In this document: one piece after another, positions 52,465-59,950 of the stretch
How the letters are laid out: the number at the start of each line of letters is the position of its first letter
Position numbering within the stretch: position 1 is the first letter of the stretch
Assembly: GCA_013373635.1 (NCBI GenBank)
Contig: JABXHN010000016.1
Span: 62,001-126,000 of the forward strand
Origin: Flavobacteriaceae bacterium
GTDB lineage: Bacteria; Bacteroidota; Bacteroidia; Flavobacteriales; Flavobacteriaceae
Reading direction: 5' to 3'
Length of the DNA: 64,000 bases
Program-made: the position numbers and the translations under genes
Notes under the pieces: generated by a model
The model's database searches: none
Told to the model about the DNA's origin: nothing
Seen by the model: only the letters and a program-made list of their open reading frames with translations

Positions 52465-52503
52465 AAAAAAAGCCTCTTAAAAATTATTAAGAGGCTTTTT
52501 TTT
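52465..52503. terminator. Bidirectional terminator between clpP-like and coiled-coil genes
   Basis: 10-bp perfect stem AGCCTCTTAA / TTAAGAGGCT with a 6-base loop, flanked by A-run and T-run, so it serves both convergent genes. Confidence 0.87.
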
Positions 52504-52518
52504 ATTCTAAATCTTCGA

Positions 52519-53298
52519 TTAAATCTTATCGAATAATTTGTGCATTTTTTCTTGCTCTTCTTCAGCTAATAGTGGATCAACAAGAATTCTTCCTGAATGC
52601 TCATCAGTGATGATTTTCTTTCTAGAAGCGATTTCTACTTGAACCTGTGGCGGAATGGTGAAGAATGAACCTCCAGAAGCACCTCTTTCGATTGCTACTA
52701 CTGCTAAACCATTTCTGGTTTTGGTTCTAATTCTTTGGTAAGCATTGATTAAACGATCTTCGATTTTAGCTTGAAATTCTTCAGATTTCTTAAGAAGTTC
52801 AGCTTCTTCTTTTTCAGTTTCAGCTAAAATACTATTAAGTTCACTTTTTTTGTGACCTAAGTGCTCCTCTCTGTTAGAAAGACGCTCCTTAGCTTGTTCA
52901 ATAGCTTCTTTTTTGTGTTCGATTTGAGCCTTGAACTCTTTGATGTTCTTTTCAGCTAATTCGATTTCTAATTCTTGGAATTCAATCTCTTTAGACAGAG
53001 AATTGTACTCTCTGTTGTTTCTTACGTTCTTTTGCTGCTCAGCATATTTCTTGATAGCAGCTTTTGAATCATCAATTAAATTCTTCTTATTAGAAATCTC
53101 AACTTTTAAAGTTTCTAAATCAGAATTTAATTTATCCAATCTAGTTTTTAATCCTGCTACTTCGTCTTCAAGATCTTCAACTTCTAAAGGAAGTTCTCCA
53201 CGAACATTTCTGATTTCGTCTATTCTCGAATCGATAAGTTGCAAATCGTACAGTGATCTTAACTTTTCTTCAACTGTAACATCTTTATTTTTTGCCAT
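52519..53298 (-). CDS. Coiled-coil protein of the C4 zinc-ribbon (CT398-like) family, cysteines lost
   Basis: 259 residues: a long antiparallel coiled coil (about 10-190, e.g. LEDEVAGLKTRLDKLNSDLETLKVEI) and a C-terminal ribbon-like end, FFTIPPQVQVEIASRKKIITDEHSGRILVDPLLAEEEQEKM. In the family the end holds two CxxC pairs; here the matching sites read GASGGSFF and ITDEHSGRIL, without any cysteine. CT398-type proteins have been linked to sigma-54 and flagellar/type III functions elsewhere; no such role follows here. It is 2 bp after the Nif3-like gene, a pairing common in Bacteroidota. Confidence 0.85.
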   Translation of the reverse strand: MAKNKDVTVEEKLRSLYDLQLIDSRIDEIRNVRGELPLEVEDLEDEVAGLKTRLDKLNSDLETLKVEISNKKNLIDDSKAAIKKYAEQQKNVRNNREYNSLSKEIEFQELEIELAEKNIKEFKAQIEHKKEAIEQAKERLSNREEHLGHKKSELNSILAETEKEEAELLKKSEEFQAKIEDRLINAYQRIRTKTRNGLAVVAIERGASGGSFFTIPPQVQVEIASRKKIITDEHSGRILVDPLLAEEEQEKMHKLFDKI

Positions 53299-53300
53299 AT

Positions 53301-54395
53301 TTAGTAATACTTAACTGGATTAGTTAGGGTCTCTGATAGAGAGGGTGCAAAATTAGGAATTTTTTTTGTAAGATACTCAACTAAAAGGTTTTTTGTAAAC
53401 TGTTCACTCTCAAAATGTCCAATATCTGCTAAAAGAATGCTTCCTTCAGCTTTAAAATAATCGTGATATTTAAGATCTGCAGTCACAAAGGCATCTGCTC
53501 CCGCTCTTTTGGCAGCCTCTATTGCAAAGGCTCCTGAACCTCCTAATACTGCTACTTTAGAGATCATTTTATCGGTATAGGCAGAGTGTTTGATGACTTC
53601 AATTCCGAATTTTCCTTTGAGCTTCGACAAGAATTGATGTTCATTAACCGGTTTTTCTAAGATTCCGATGCGACCCATTCCCACTTCCCCGTGTGAATTG
53701 TCAAGAGTGACAATATCGTATGCAACAGTTTCATAGGGGTGAGATTCGTTTAATGCGTGGATCACAGAGGCTTCTTTATCAGCAGTATATACTAATTGAA
53801 GTTGGACTTCATCGACTTTTTCAGATTGATTGTGATTGCCAAAAGTAGGATTAGAACCTTCAAGAGGAGTAAATTCTCCTTGACCCTCAGAGCTAAAGCT
53901 GCAGTTTTGATAATTTCCGATAGTCCCTGCACCGGCTTCGTATAGTGATGACTTTACAGTTTCAACACTTTCTTTTGGAATATAAGTGCTCAATTTTTTG
54001 ATCAGCCCCGTTTTTGGGATCAACACCTTTACGTCTTTGAGTTTGAGTTTTTGAGCAATAGCAGCATTCACTCCGTCATTTACATTGTCTAAAGCTGTGT
54101 GCATGCTGTAGATAGCTATATTGTTCTTGATTGCTTTAATGACAGTTTTAGAGACGTAATCAGAGGGGGTAAGTTGTTTTAAACCTCCAAAAATAATGGG
54201 GTGAAAGCTGACGATGAGGTTGCAATTTTTTTCAATAGCTTCATCTACAACCGCCTCTAAGGTGTCTAAAGTAACTAGAATCCCACTGACCTCTTCTTGG
54301 TAATCTCCAACTAAAAGCCCAACATTGTCAAAATCCTCTGCATAAGCTAAGGGAGCTAACTCTTCTAAGACCTGACATACTTCTTTTACAATCAT
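53301..54395 (-). CDS. Nif3-like dinuclear metal centre protein
   Basis: 364-residue NIF3/YqfO-type protein. Metal ligands: LIVSFHPIIFGGLK, AIYSMHTALDNVNDGVNAAIA and the C-terminal LADIGHFESEQF with His and Glu. An insert of about 130 residues in the middle (PII-like YqfO domain) explains the length over the short form (about 250). Forms a toroidal hexamer in known structures; it is often called GTP cyclohydrolase-like but its function is open. Followed by the coiled-coil gene. Confidence 0.92.
   Translation of the reverse strand: MIVKEVCQVLEELAPLAYAEDFDNVGLLVGDYQEEVSGILVTLDTLEAVVDEAIEKNCNLIVSFHPIIFGGLKQLTPSDYVSKTVIKAIKNNIAIYSMHTALDNVNDGVNAAIAQKLKLKDVKVLIPKTGLIKKLSTYIPKESVETVKSSLYEAGAGTIGNYQNCSFSSEGQGEFTPLEGSNPTFGNHNQSEKVDEVQLQLVYTADKEASVIHALNESHPYETVAYDIVTLDNSHGEVGMGRIGILEKPVNEHQFLSKLKGKFGIEVIKHSAYTDKMISKVAVLGGSGAFAIEAAKRAGADAFVTADLKYHDYFKAEGSILLADIGHFESEQFTKNLLVEYLTKKIPNFAPSLSETLTNPVKYY
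53348..53355 (-). promoter_or_regulatory. Internal promoter of the coiled-coil gene within nif3-like 3' end
   Basis: TAATTTTG on the minus strand, 49 bp before the coiled-coil gene ATG, with TTG (53378-53380) 22 bp further upstream. It lies inside the Nif3-like coding sequence. Confidence 0.4.
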
Positions 54396-54415
54396 GCTTA
54401 CTTTTTTAGGTATAA

Positions 54416-54423
54416 CAAATATA
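54416..54423 (-). promoter_or_regulatory. -7 promoter element of the Nif3-like gene
   Basis: TATATTTG on the minus strand, 20 bp before the ATG at 54395. Confidence 0.45.
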
Positions 54424-54442
54424 ATTATTATAATTTCGTCAT

Positions 54443-55432
54443 ATGAATCTAAGAACTGTATTATTATTTCCTCTGTCTTTAAAATACGCTTTTGTGGTGT
54501 TTTTTCGCAATAAGTTTTATGATTGGGGATTGTATAAAAGTCACAGTTTTATAATCCCTACAATTTGTGTGGGTAATATCTCGCTAGGAGGAACCGGAAA
54601 AACCCCTATGATTGATTTGTTGATCAATCATTTTCAGAATAAGAAGGTTGTTGTCCTCTCTAGAGGCTATGGAAGAAAATCAAAGGGGCTGATTCACGCC
54701 AATAGCAATTCTACAGCTCTACAAATAGGAGATGAGCCCAAGCAACTTCTCGATATGCATCCTGAAATCGAACTGGTGGTTTCAGAATCTAGAGTAAAGG
54801 GGATGCGGTATATTGAATCTCAAATAAAGCCTGACTTAGTACTCTTAGATGATGCCTTTCAACATCGAAGTCTTAAAGCAAAGGTCAATATTCTCTTAAC
54901 AACTTATTCAAAGCCTTATTTTAAGGATTATTATTTGCCTTTAGGTACACTAAGAGATCATAGAATCAGTGTCAAAAGAGCAGATATGCTTGTGGTTACA
55001 AAGGCTCCCAAGCAGGTGTGTTTAACGGATAAAAGTGAGTTTAAATCGCGTTTTTCAGCTGTTAAACCTGTTTATTTTGCACATATAGAATACGCTGATC
55101 ATTGTATTGGAGAAGCAAGCACACTTTCTATAGAGGAATTGAAAGATTTAAAGGTGAATTTGGTTACGGGGATTGCGAATCCAAGACCACTTCTTGATTA
55201 TTTAGTTCAAAAAGGAATTGAGGTGACTCATTTTGACTTTAAGGATCATCACCAATACACTGAAAATGATGTTGAACAGATTTGTCATAATGCAGATGTT
55301 ATTTTGACTACTCAAAAAGATTTTGTCAAACTAAAAGGTAGGTGTGACTACTTGTATTATTTAGGAATTCAACATCAGATAGAACAAGAAGATTCGTTTT
55401 TTAATTCCCTTGATCAACTATTGAATTCCTAG
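54443..55432 (+). CDS. lpxK: Tetraacyldisaccharide 4'-kinase
   Basis: Phosphorylates the lipid A disaccharide to lipid IVA at the inner membrane. An N-terminal hydrophobic helix ([17 protein letters not shown]) precedes the P-loop [20 protein letters not shown]; then [50 protein letters not shown] and [25 protein letters not shown]. Length is 329 residues. Its stop shares CTAG with the convergent lipA. The ATG is 47 bp from the Nif3-like gene on the other strand. Confidence 0.95.
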   Translation: MNLRTVLLFPLSLKYAFVVFFRNKFYDWGLYKSHSFIIPTICVGNISLGGTGKTPMIDLLINHFQNKKVVVLSRGYGRKSKGLIHANSNSTALQIGDEPKQLLDMHPEIELVVSESRVKGMRYIESQIKPDLVLLDDAFQHRSLKAKVNILLTTYSKPYFKDYYLPLGTLRDHRISVKRADMLVVTKAPKQVCLTDKSEFKSRFSAVKPVYFAHIEYADHCIGEASTLSIEELKDLKVNLVTGIANPRPLLDYLVQKGIEVTHFDFKDHHQYTENDVEQICHNADVILTTQKDFVKLKGRCDYLYYLGIQHQIEQEDSFFNSLDQLLNS

Positions 55433-56307
55433 GTCATATGCTTTTGAGCCTTGTAGGAAGATCGAACTAAGGCAGAACTCTCTACATGTCTAAAGCCCAT
55501 TTCTAATCCTATTTCCTCGTATTTCTTAAACTGTTCTGGAGTAATGAATTCCAATACAGGTAAGTGTTTCTTTGAAGGTTGAAGATACTGACCGATGGTT
55601 ACGATATCTACTTTGGCATCCCTAAGATCTTTCATAGTTTCAATAACTTCCTGCTCTGTTTCACCAAGACCTAGCATGATTCCAGATTTAGTTCGATTAA
55701 TTCCTTGATCTTTTAAGTAACGGAGAACTTCAAGAGAACGATCATACTGTGCCTGAATACGAACGGAGCGTGTCAATCTTCGAACGGTTTCCATATTGTG
55801 AGAAACAACCTCAGGAGCAACTTTTACTATGCGATCAATTTGCTTGTGGTTGCCTTGAAAATCTGGAATAAGAGTCTCAAGTGTAGTATTGGGGTTTAGT
55901 CTTCGAATCGCTTGAACGGTTTCAGCCCATATAATTGAACCTCCATCTTTTAAATCATCGCGATCTACAGAGGTAATCACCGCATGCTTGATGTTCATGA
56001 TCTTAATCGACTGAGCAACCTTTTCAGGCTCTTCCCAATCAACTTGATCAGGTCTTCCAGTCTTTACGCCACAAAAACCACAGGAACGCGTACAGATATT
56101 TCCAAGAATCATAAAGGTGGCGGTCCCTTCACCCCAGCATTCTCCCATATTCGGGCAAGAACCGGAGGTACATATGGTATGCAAATCGTATTTATCGACT
56201 AGTCCTCTTAGTTGAGTGTATTTCTTTCCAGTTGGAAGCTTAACTCTTAACCATTTTGGTTTACCAACTTTTTTAGGCTCTTCTTTTAGTGTAATCGTAT
56301 CAGACAT
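55429..56307 (-). CDS. lipA: Lipoyl synthase
   Basis: Radical SAM enzyme that inserts two sulfurs into protein-bound octanoyl groups. Auxiliary cluster ligands are in [24 protein letters not shown], the radical SAM triad in CTRSCGFC and the terminal serine ligand in VRSSYKAQ. The length of 292 residues is typical. It follows the ECF sigma gene by 9 bp, so its expression may depend on that operon. It needs Fe-S cluster supply, for which the NifU-like protein at 5155 is a candidate. Confidence 0.96.
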   Translation of the reverse strand: MSDTITLKEEPKKVGKPKWLRVKLPTGKKYTQLRGLVDKYDLHTICTSGSCPNMGECWGEGTATFMILGNICTRSCGFCGVKTGRPDQVDWEEPEKVAQSIKIMNIKHAVITSVDRDDLKDGGSIIWAETVQAIRRLNPNTTLETLIPDFQGNHKQIDRIVKVAPEVVSHNMETVRRLTRSVRIQAQYDRSLEVLRYLKDQGINRTKSGIMLGLGETEQEVIETMKDLRDAKVDIVTIGQYLQPSKKHLPVLEFITPEQFKKYEEIGLEMGFRHVESSALVRSSYKAQKHMT

Positions 56308-56316
56308 AATTGCTTT

Positions 56317-56880
56317 TTAATCGGTATCGGTTTCAGATTGAATACTTTGAGCAAGTAATTTCTTTGCTCTTAAGAGTTTTACCTTTATAGAATTTAAAGG
56401 TTGATTGAGTTGATCAGCAATAGCAGCATATCTCATTTGTTGAAAATATCTCAAATTGATAATTTCTCTGTAATGAGGTTTTAAGTGATTGATGTGTCTA
56501 AGCAGTGTATCTAGTTGCTGCTCTTTGATCAAATCATCTTCTGCACTTGGAGCTTCATCGACTACATTTTGTGCGACAAAGTCCTCTTCAATAGAGTTAT
56601 TTGTCGGTGTATTTTTGTGTTTTCTAAGAAGATCGATTCGAATATTCTTAGAAATGGTGATGAGCCAGGTCTTAAAATTGTAGTTAGAATCAAATTTCAC
56701 AATATTATCGAAGGCTTTAGAAAAGGTTTCAATGCAAATATCTTCAGCGTCATTTTCATTTTGAAACTGATTCTGAAAATTAAATACGTCCTTCCAATAG
56801 ATATCTAAAAGGGTACTAAAGGCGAGTTGATCACCTTTTTTTGCAGCCTCGATGGTATGTAGAAGTTGATCCTCGCTCAC
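56317..56880 (-). CDS. ECF-type RNA polymerase sigma factor
   Basis: 187 residues with region 2 (YWKDVFNFQNQFQNENDAEDICIETFSKAFDNIVKFDSNYNFKTWLITISKNIRIDLLRKHK) and region 4 (LKPHYREIINLRYFQQMRYAAIADQLNQPLNSIKVKLLRAKKLL). It starts at GTG immediately after the stop of the small membrane-protein gene (TAAGTG). No anti-sigma gene of the usual FecR or ZAS type follows; lipA comes next. The adjacent small cysteine protein is a possible partner, which is inference. Confidence 0.92.
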   Translation of the reverse strand: MSEDQLLHTIEAAKKGDQLAFSTLLDIYWKDVFNFQNQFQNENDAEDICIETFSKAFDNIVKFDSNYNFKTWLITISKNIRIDLLRKHKNTPTNNSIEEDFVAQNVVDEAPSAEDDLIKEQQLDTLLRHINHLKPHYREIINLRYFQQMRYAAIADQLNQPLNSIKVKLLRAKKLLAQSIQSETDTD

Positions 56881-57078
56881 TTAAGCCTCAGCCTTTCGTT
56901 CACATTGATGATCAGGAATCTTACCACAGTAACCACAGGTAGCTCCTTCTTTGTTCAAGAAAGGGGATTGACTCGCACAGGTTCCTGCGAATTTACCGTC
57001 TTTCTTACCCCATATTTTGATTGCTATTCCGGCAAAAGCCAGTGCTAAAATGCCAATTGTCAATAAGGCTAATTTCAT
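56881..57078 (-). CDS. Small membrane protein with CxxC/HxC cysteines, before ECF sigma
   Basis: 65 residues. An N-terminal membrane helix (LALLTIGILALAFAGIAIKIWG) is followed by a basic linker and a tail with Cys34, Cys48, Cys51, His57 and Cys59 (TCASQ ... TCGYCGKIPDHQCERK). CxxC plus HxC could bind a metal or cycle as a thiol pair. It has its own promoter element and is directly joined to the ECF sigma gene. I do not know its function; in flavobacteria such genes are labelled only as membrane or secreted protein. Confidence 0.85.
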   Translation of the reverse strand: MKLALLTIGILALAFAGIAIKIWGKKDGKFAGTCASQSPFLNKEGATCGYCGKIPDHQCERKAEA

Positions 57079-57094
57079 AGTTGAAAAATTTGTA

Positions 57095-57102
57095 CAAAAT
57101 TA
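57095..57102 (-). promoter_or_regulatory. -7 promoter element of the small protein/ECF sigma/lipA operon
   Basis: TAATTTTG on the minus strand, 16 bp before the ATG at 57078, a standard-type element with no clear -33 partner. Confidence 0.5.
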
Positions 57103-57153
57103 CAAAAAAAGATTGGAATGAGTGTAGTGAAAAGGAGCGGTAAAATGAAAGGG

Positions 57154-58170
57154 CTATTTGATAATTCTAACCTCAGGTTCAAGAGTAATTGCAAATTGTT
57201 CTTGGACCTTTTTGATGATCTCCATCGCAAATTCATAGACTTCTTTTCCAGTAGCATTTCCATGATTTACTAGTACAAGTGCTTGCTTGTGATGGGAACC
57301 AACATTGCCTTTTCTTTGACCTTTAAAACCCGCCTTTTCAATAAGCCATCCAGCTGCTAGTTTAACCTGATTGTTTTCTTGAGTGTAATGAGGAATTTCT
57401 GGATAGGTCTTTTGAAGTGTATCTAATAAGTCTTTGTCAATAATCGGATTCTTAAAAAAGCTTCCTGAATTTCCTAACTCTTTTGGATTGGGAAGTTTTT
57501 CCGATCTGATTTGAATAACAGCTTCGGACACATCTTTAATATTTGGGTTTTTAATGCCCTTTACTTTTAGAACTGTTTGAATAGCTCCGTAATCAATATG
57601 GAGTTTGTGATTGTTTTTTTGAAGCTTATAAATCACCGAAGTGATAATGTAACGATTCTTGTGTTTTGATTTAAAGATGGAATCTCTATATCCAAATTCA
57701 CAATCTTTTTTGGATAGTGTTACTAGCTCATTGGTTTCTCTGTCGAGTACTTCACAAGAGTTAAAACAAGCTCCTTGTTCTACTCCATAGGCACCAATGT
57801 TTTGAATAGGGGCAGATCCTACATAGCCAGGAATGAGTGAAAGATTTTCAAGGCCACCATAGTGGTGTTCTATACACCAAAGAACAAACTCATGCCATAC
57901 TTCACCAGCCATTGCTTTGACGAAGACTTCATCATTGGTTTCATCTAAAACTTCAATTCCTTTGAGTCCCATATGAATCACCAATCGATCCAAATCATTC
58001 ATCAAGAGGAGATTGGATCCTCCACTTAATATAAAGGGGTCTTTAAATCGATCTTGATCGAGTACTTCTTTTAGAGTATCTATCGTTTGTACATAAAGGT
58101 AATTGGAAGCCTTTACATCGATTCCAAAGCTATTGAGTTCTTTTAACGATATGTTCTCTTTTAGGTTCAC
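57154..58170 (-). CDS. murB: UDP-N-acetylenolpyruvoylglucosamine reductase
   Basis: FAD enzyme forming UDP-MurNAc in peptidoglycan synthesis. Motifs: LNSFGIDVKASNYLYV, ILSGGSNLLLMND, LIPGYVGSAPIQNIGAYGVEQGA, YRDSIFKSK and the catalytic Ser in NSGSFFKNPII, with a C-terminal Glu in LEPEVRII. At 338 residues it is the type I (E. coli-like) form. Its ATG overlaps the aminotransferase stop by 4 bp (ATGA). Confidence 0.96.
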   Translation of the reverse strand: MNLKENISLKELNSFGIDVKASNYLYVQTIDTLKEVLDQDRFKDPFILSGGSNLLLMNDLDRLVIHMGLKGIEVLDETNDEVFVKAMAGEVWHEFVLWCIEHHYGGLENLSLIPGYVGSAPIQNIGAYGVEQGACFNSCEVLDRETNELVTLSKKDCEFGYRDSIFKSKHKNRYIITSVIYKLQKNNHKLHIDYGAIQTVLKVKGIKNPNIKDVSEAVIQIRSEKLPNPKELGNSGSFFKNPIIDKDLLDTLQKTYPEIPHYTQENNQVKLAAGWLIEKAGFKGQRKGNVGSHHKQALVLVNHGNATGKEVYEFAMEIIKKVQEQFAITLEPEVRIIK

Positions 58171-59360
58171 AAGGTTCTGTAGGTTTCTAATCCTTTAGCT
58201 AAGATACGCATTGCTTCTCTAAGTTTGTTTTCTTCGAGAACATAGGCGATGCGAATTTGATTTCGACCCAGTCCATGGGTAGAATAGAAACCAGCAGCAG
58301 GGGCAACCATTACCGTTTTATTGTTGAGGTTGAAATGTTCTAACATCCACTGTGCAAAATGATCAGCGTCATAGATTGGAAGTTCCACTACACAGTAAAA
58401 AGCTCCGTTAGGAATACCCACCTTAATATCGGGTATCCTTTCCAATTCCTCTATGAGAATATTTCTTCTTTTTTCGTATTCCTGTTGAATTTCTTCGTAG
58501 TAAGAATCTTCAATATCTAAAACAGATTCTGTAGCAAGTTGCGCATAAGAAGGAGGGGAGAGTCTGCATTGAGCAAATTTCATCGCTGTGTGAATCACCT
58601 CTTTATTTTTTGAGACAATACATCCTACACGAGCTCCACACATACTGTATCGTTTGGAAACAGAATCGATTAGAATCGCACATTTTTCACTTCCTTTAAT
58701 ACTGAGAATTGAGTGATGTTTGTGACCGTTGTAAACAAATTCACGATACACCTCATCGACTACTAAAAAGAGATCGTGCTCGTTTGCAAATGCTACGAGT
58801 TCTTCTAGTTCCTCTCTTGTATAGAGATAGCCTGTTGGATTGCCAGGGTTGCAAATTAAAATCGCCTTAGTTTTGGGTCGTAAAAAACGCTCCAAATACT
58901 TAATACTCGGCATTTTAAAATTGTCGTCGATTGAGGTAGTGATTGGAACTAAATTCACCAAGTTCAAGGTTGTATAACCGTAGTAATTGGCGTAAAATGG
59001 CTCAGGAACTAAAAGTTCGTCACCTGGATCAGCTATAGACCCAATAGTAAAAGTCAGTGCTTCAGATCCTCCTGTAGTGATAATGATATCACTTGGATCC
59101 AAGTCAACTTGGTGTTTTTTGTAATAATCAGCAAATTTTTGACGAAGACTTACAGAGCCTTCAGTTTTACTGTAGGATAACACATCTATGGTGTTATTTT
59201 TTACAGCATCTAGTGCTACTTTAGGTGTTGGAATATCAGGTTGACCAATATTGAGGTGAATCACTTCGATTCCATTCTCTTTAGCACGATCAGCATAGGG
59301 TACTAATTTTCGAATCGGAGATTCGGGCATATGTGACCCTTTAGTAGATATTTTAGGCAT
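58167..59360 (-). CDS. Class I PLP aminotransferase, substrate unknown
   Basis: 397 residues. Seen: VIHLNIGQPDIPTPKVALDAV, ITTGGSEALTFTIGSIADPGDELLVPEPFYANY, LICNPGNPTGYLYTREEL, FLVVDEVYREFVYNG and the PLP lysine in ILIDSVSKRYSMCGARVGCIVS. The group resembles aspartate/tyrosine aminotransferases of the If/Ib type. It is only distantly related to the one at 27136. Coupled to murB downstream and 20 bp after the DUF1573 gene. Confidence 0.9.
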   Translation of the reverse strand: MPKISTKGSHMPESPIRKLVPYADRAKENGIEVIHLNIGQPDIPTPKVALDAVKNNTIDVLSYSKTEGSVSLRQKFADYYKKHQVDLDPSDIIITTGGSEALTFTIGSIADPGDELLVPEPFYANYYGYTTLNLVNLVPITTSIDDNFKMPSIKYLERFLRPKTKAILICNPGNPTGYLYTREELEELVAFANEHDLFLVVDEVYREFVYNGHKHHSILSIKGSEKCAILIDSVSKRYSMCGARVGCIVSKNKEVIHTAMKFAQCRLSPPSYAQLATESVLDIEDSYYEEIQQEYEKRRNILIEELERIPDIKVGIPNGAFYCVVELPIYDADHFAQWMLEHFNLNNKTVMVAPAAGFYSTHGLGRNQIRIAYVLEENKLREAMRILAKGLETYRTL

Positions 59361-59380
59361 AAATATTTTAATGGTTGAAC

Positions 59381-59743
59381 TTACTCAACCCTTCCTTTGA
59401 TAATTATTTTTTTAGTTTCTCCCGCATTTGAACTCACCCATGTAGTCTTAAAAAACGGTCCTACTCTGTTGGTGTCATACTTTACTTTGATCACTCCTTC
59501 TTTTCCAGGTAGAATAGGGTCTTTTGGCTTTTCAGGTACAGTGCATCCACAACTCGATCTTACTCCAGTAATCACTAATGGGGCATCACCAGTATTGGTA
59601 AAGGTGAATGCACGTGCACCGTCAGCGCCTTTTTTGATAATTCCATAGTCAATAGTATCCTTTTGAAATTCAATTTTGGCTTGTTGGGCATTAGCAGTAA
59701 AAGCCACAAGGGCAAATCCTATAAGTAAAATGAGTTTTTTCAT
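59381..59743 (-). CDS. DUF1573 secreted protein
   Basis: 120 residues: a signal peptide (LILLIGFALVAFTANAQ) and one DUF1573 immunoglobulin-like (ASPM/SPD2/Hydin-type) domain, IDYGIIKKGADGARAFTFTNTGDAPLVITGVRSSCGCTVPEKPKDPILPGKEGVIKVKYDT. The SCGCTVP motif is the family hallmark. Very common in Bacteroidota, with unknown function in the envelope. Confidence 0.92.
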   Translation of the reverse strand: MKKLILLIGFALVAFTANAQQAKIEFQKDTIDYGIIKKGADGARAFTFTNTGDAPLVITGVRSSCGCTVPEKPKDPILPGKEGVIKVKYDTNRVGPFFKTTWVSSNAGETKKIIIKGRVE

Positions 59744-59768
59744 AACTAAACCTATTAATAATCAAGCG

Positions 59769-59776
59769 CAAAGTTA
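59769..59776 (-). promoter_or_regulatory. -7 promoter element of the DUF1573 gene
   Basis: TAACTTTG on the minus strand, 25 bp before the ATG at 59743. Confidence 0.45.
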
Positions 59777-59924
59777 ACAAATTCAACAAGCTAAGCGATT
59801 TTTATAATTAGAAAATCACGTTAAAAATCTTTAAGATTTAAAAAAAATGTGATGAATTTAAATAAATATTGCACAGATCTTATTGTTAAGCATCATTTTG
59901 GAGGGAAATTGTAGTTCATTTTTC

Positions 59925-59932
59925 TATTTTTG
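59925..59932 (+). promoter_or_regulatory. -7 promoter element of valS
   Basis: TATTTTTG, 18 bp before the ATG at 59951; TTTTG at 59896-59900 lies 24 bp upstream as a possible -33. The TTG start proposed by the ORF track is part of this element. Confidence 0.5.
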
Positions 59933-59950
59933 CAGCTATATAAATTACCT

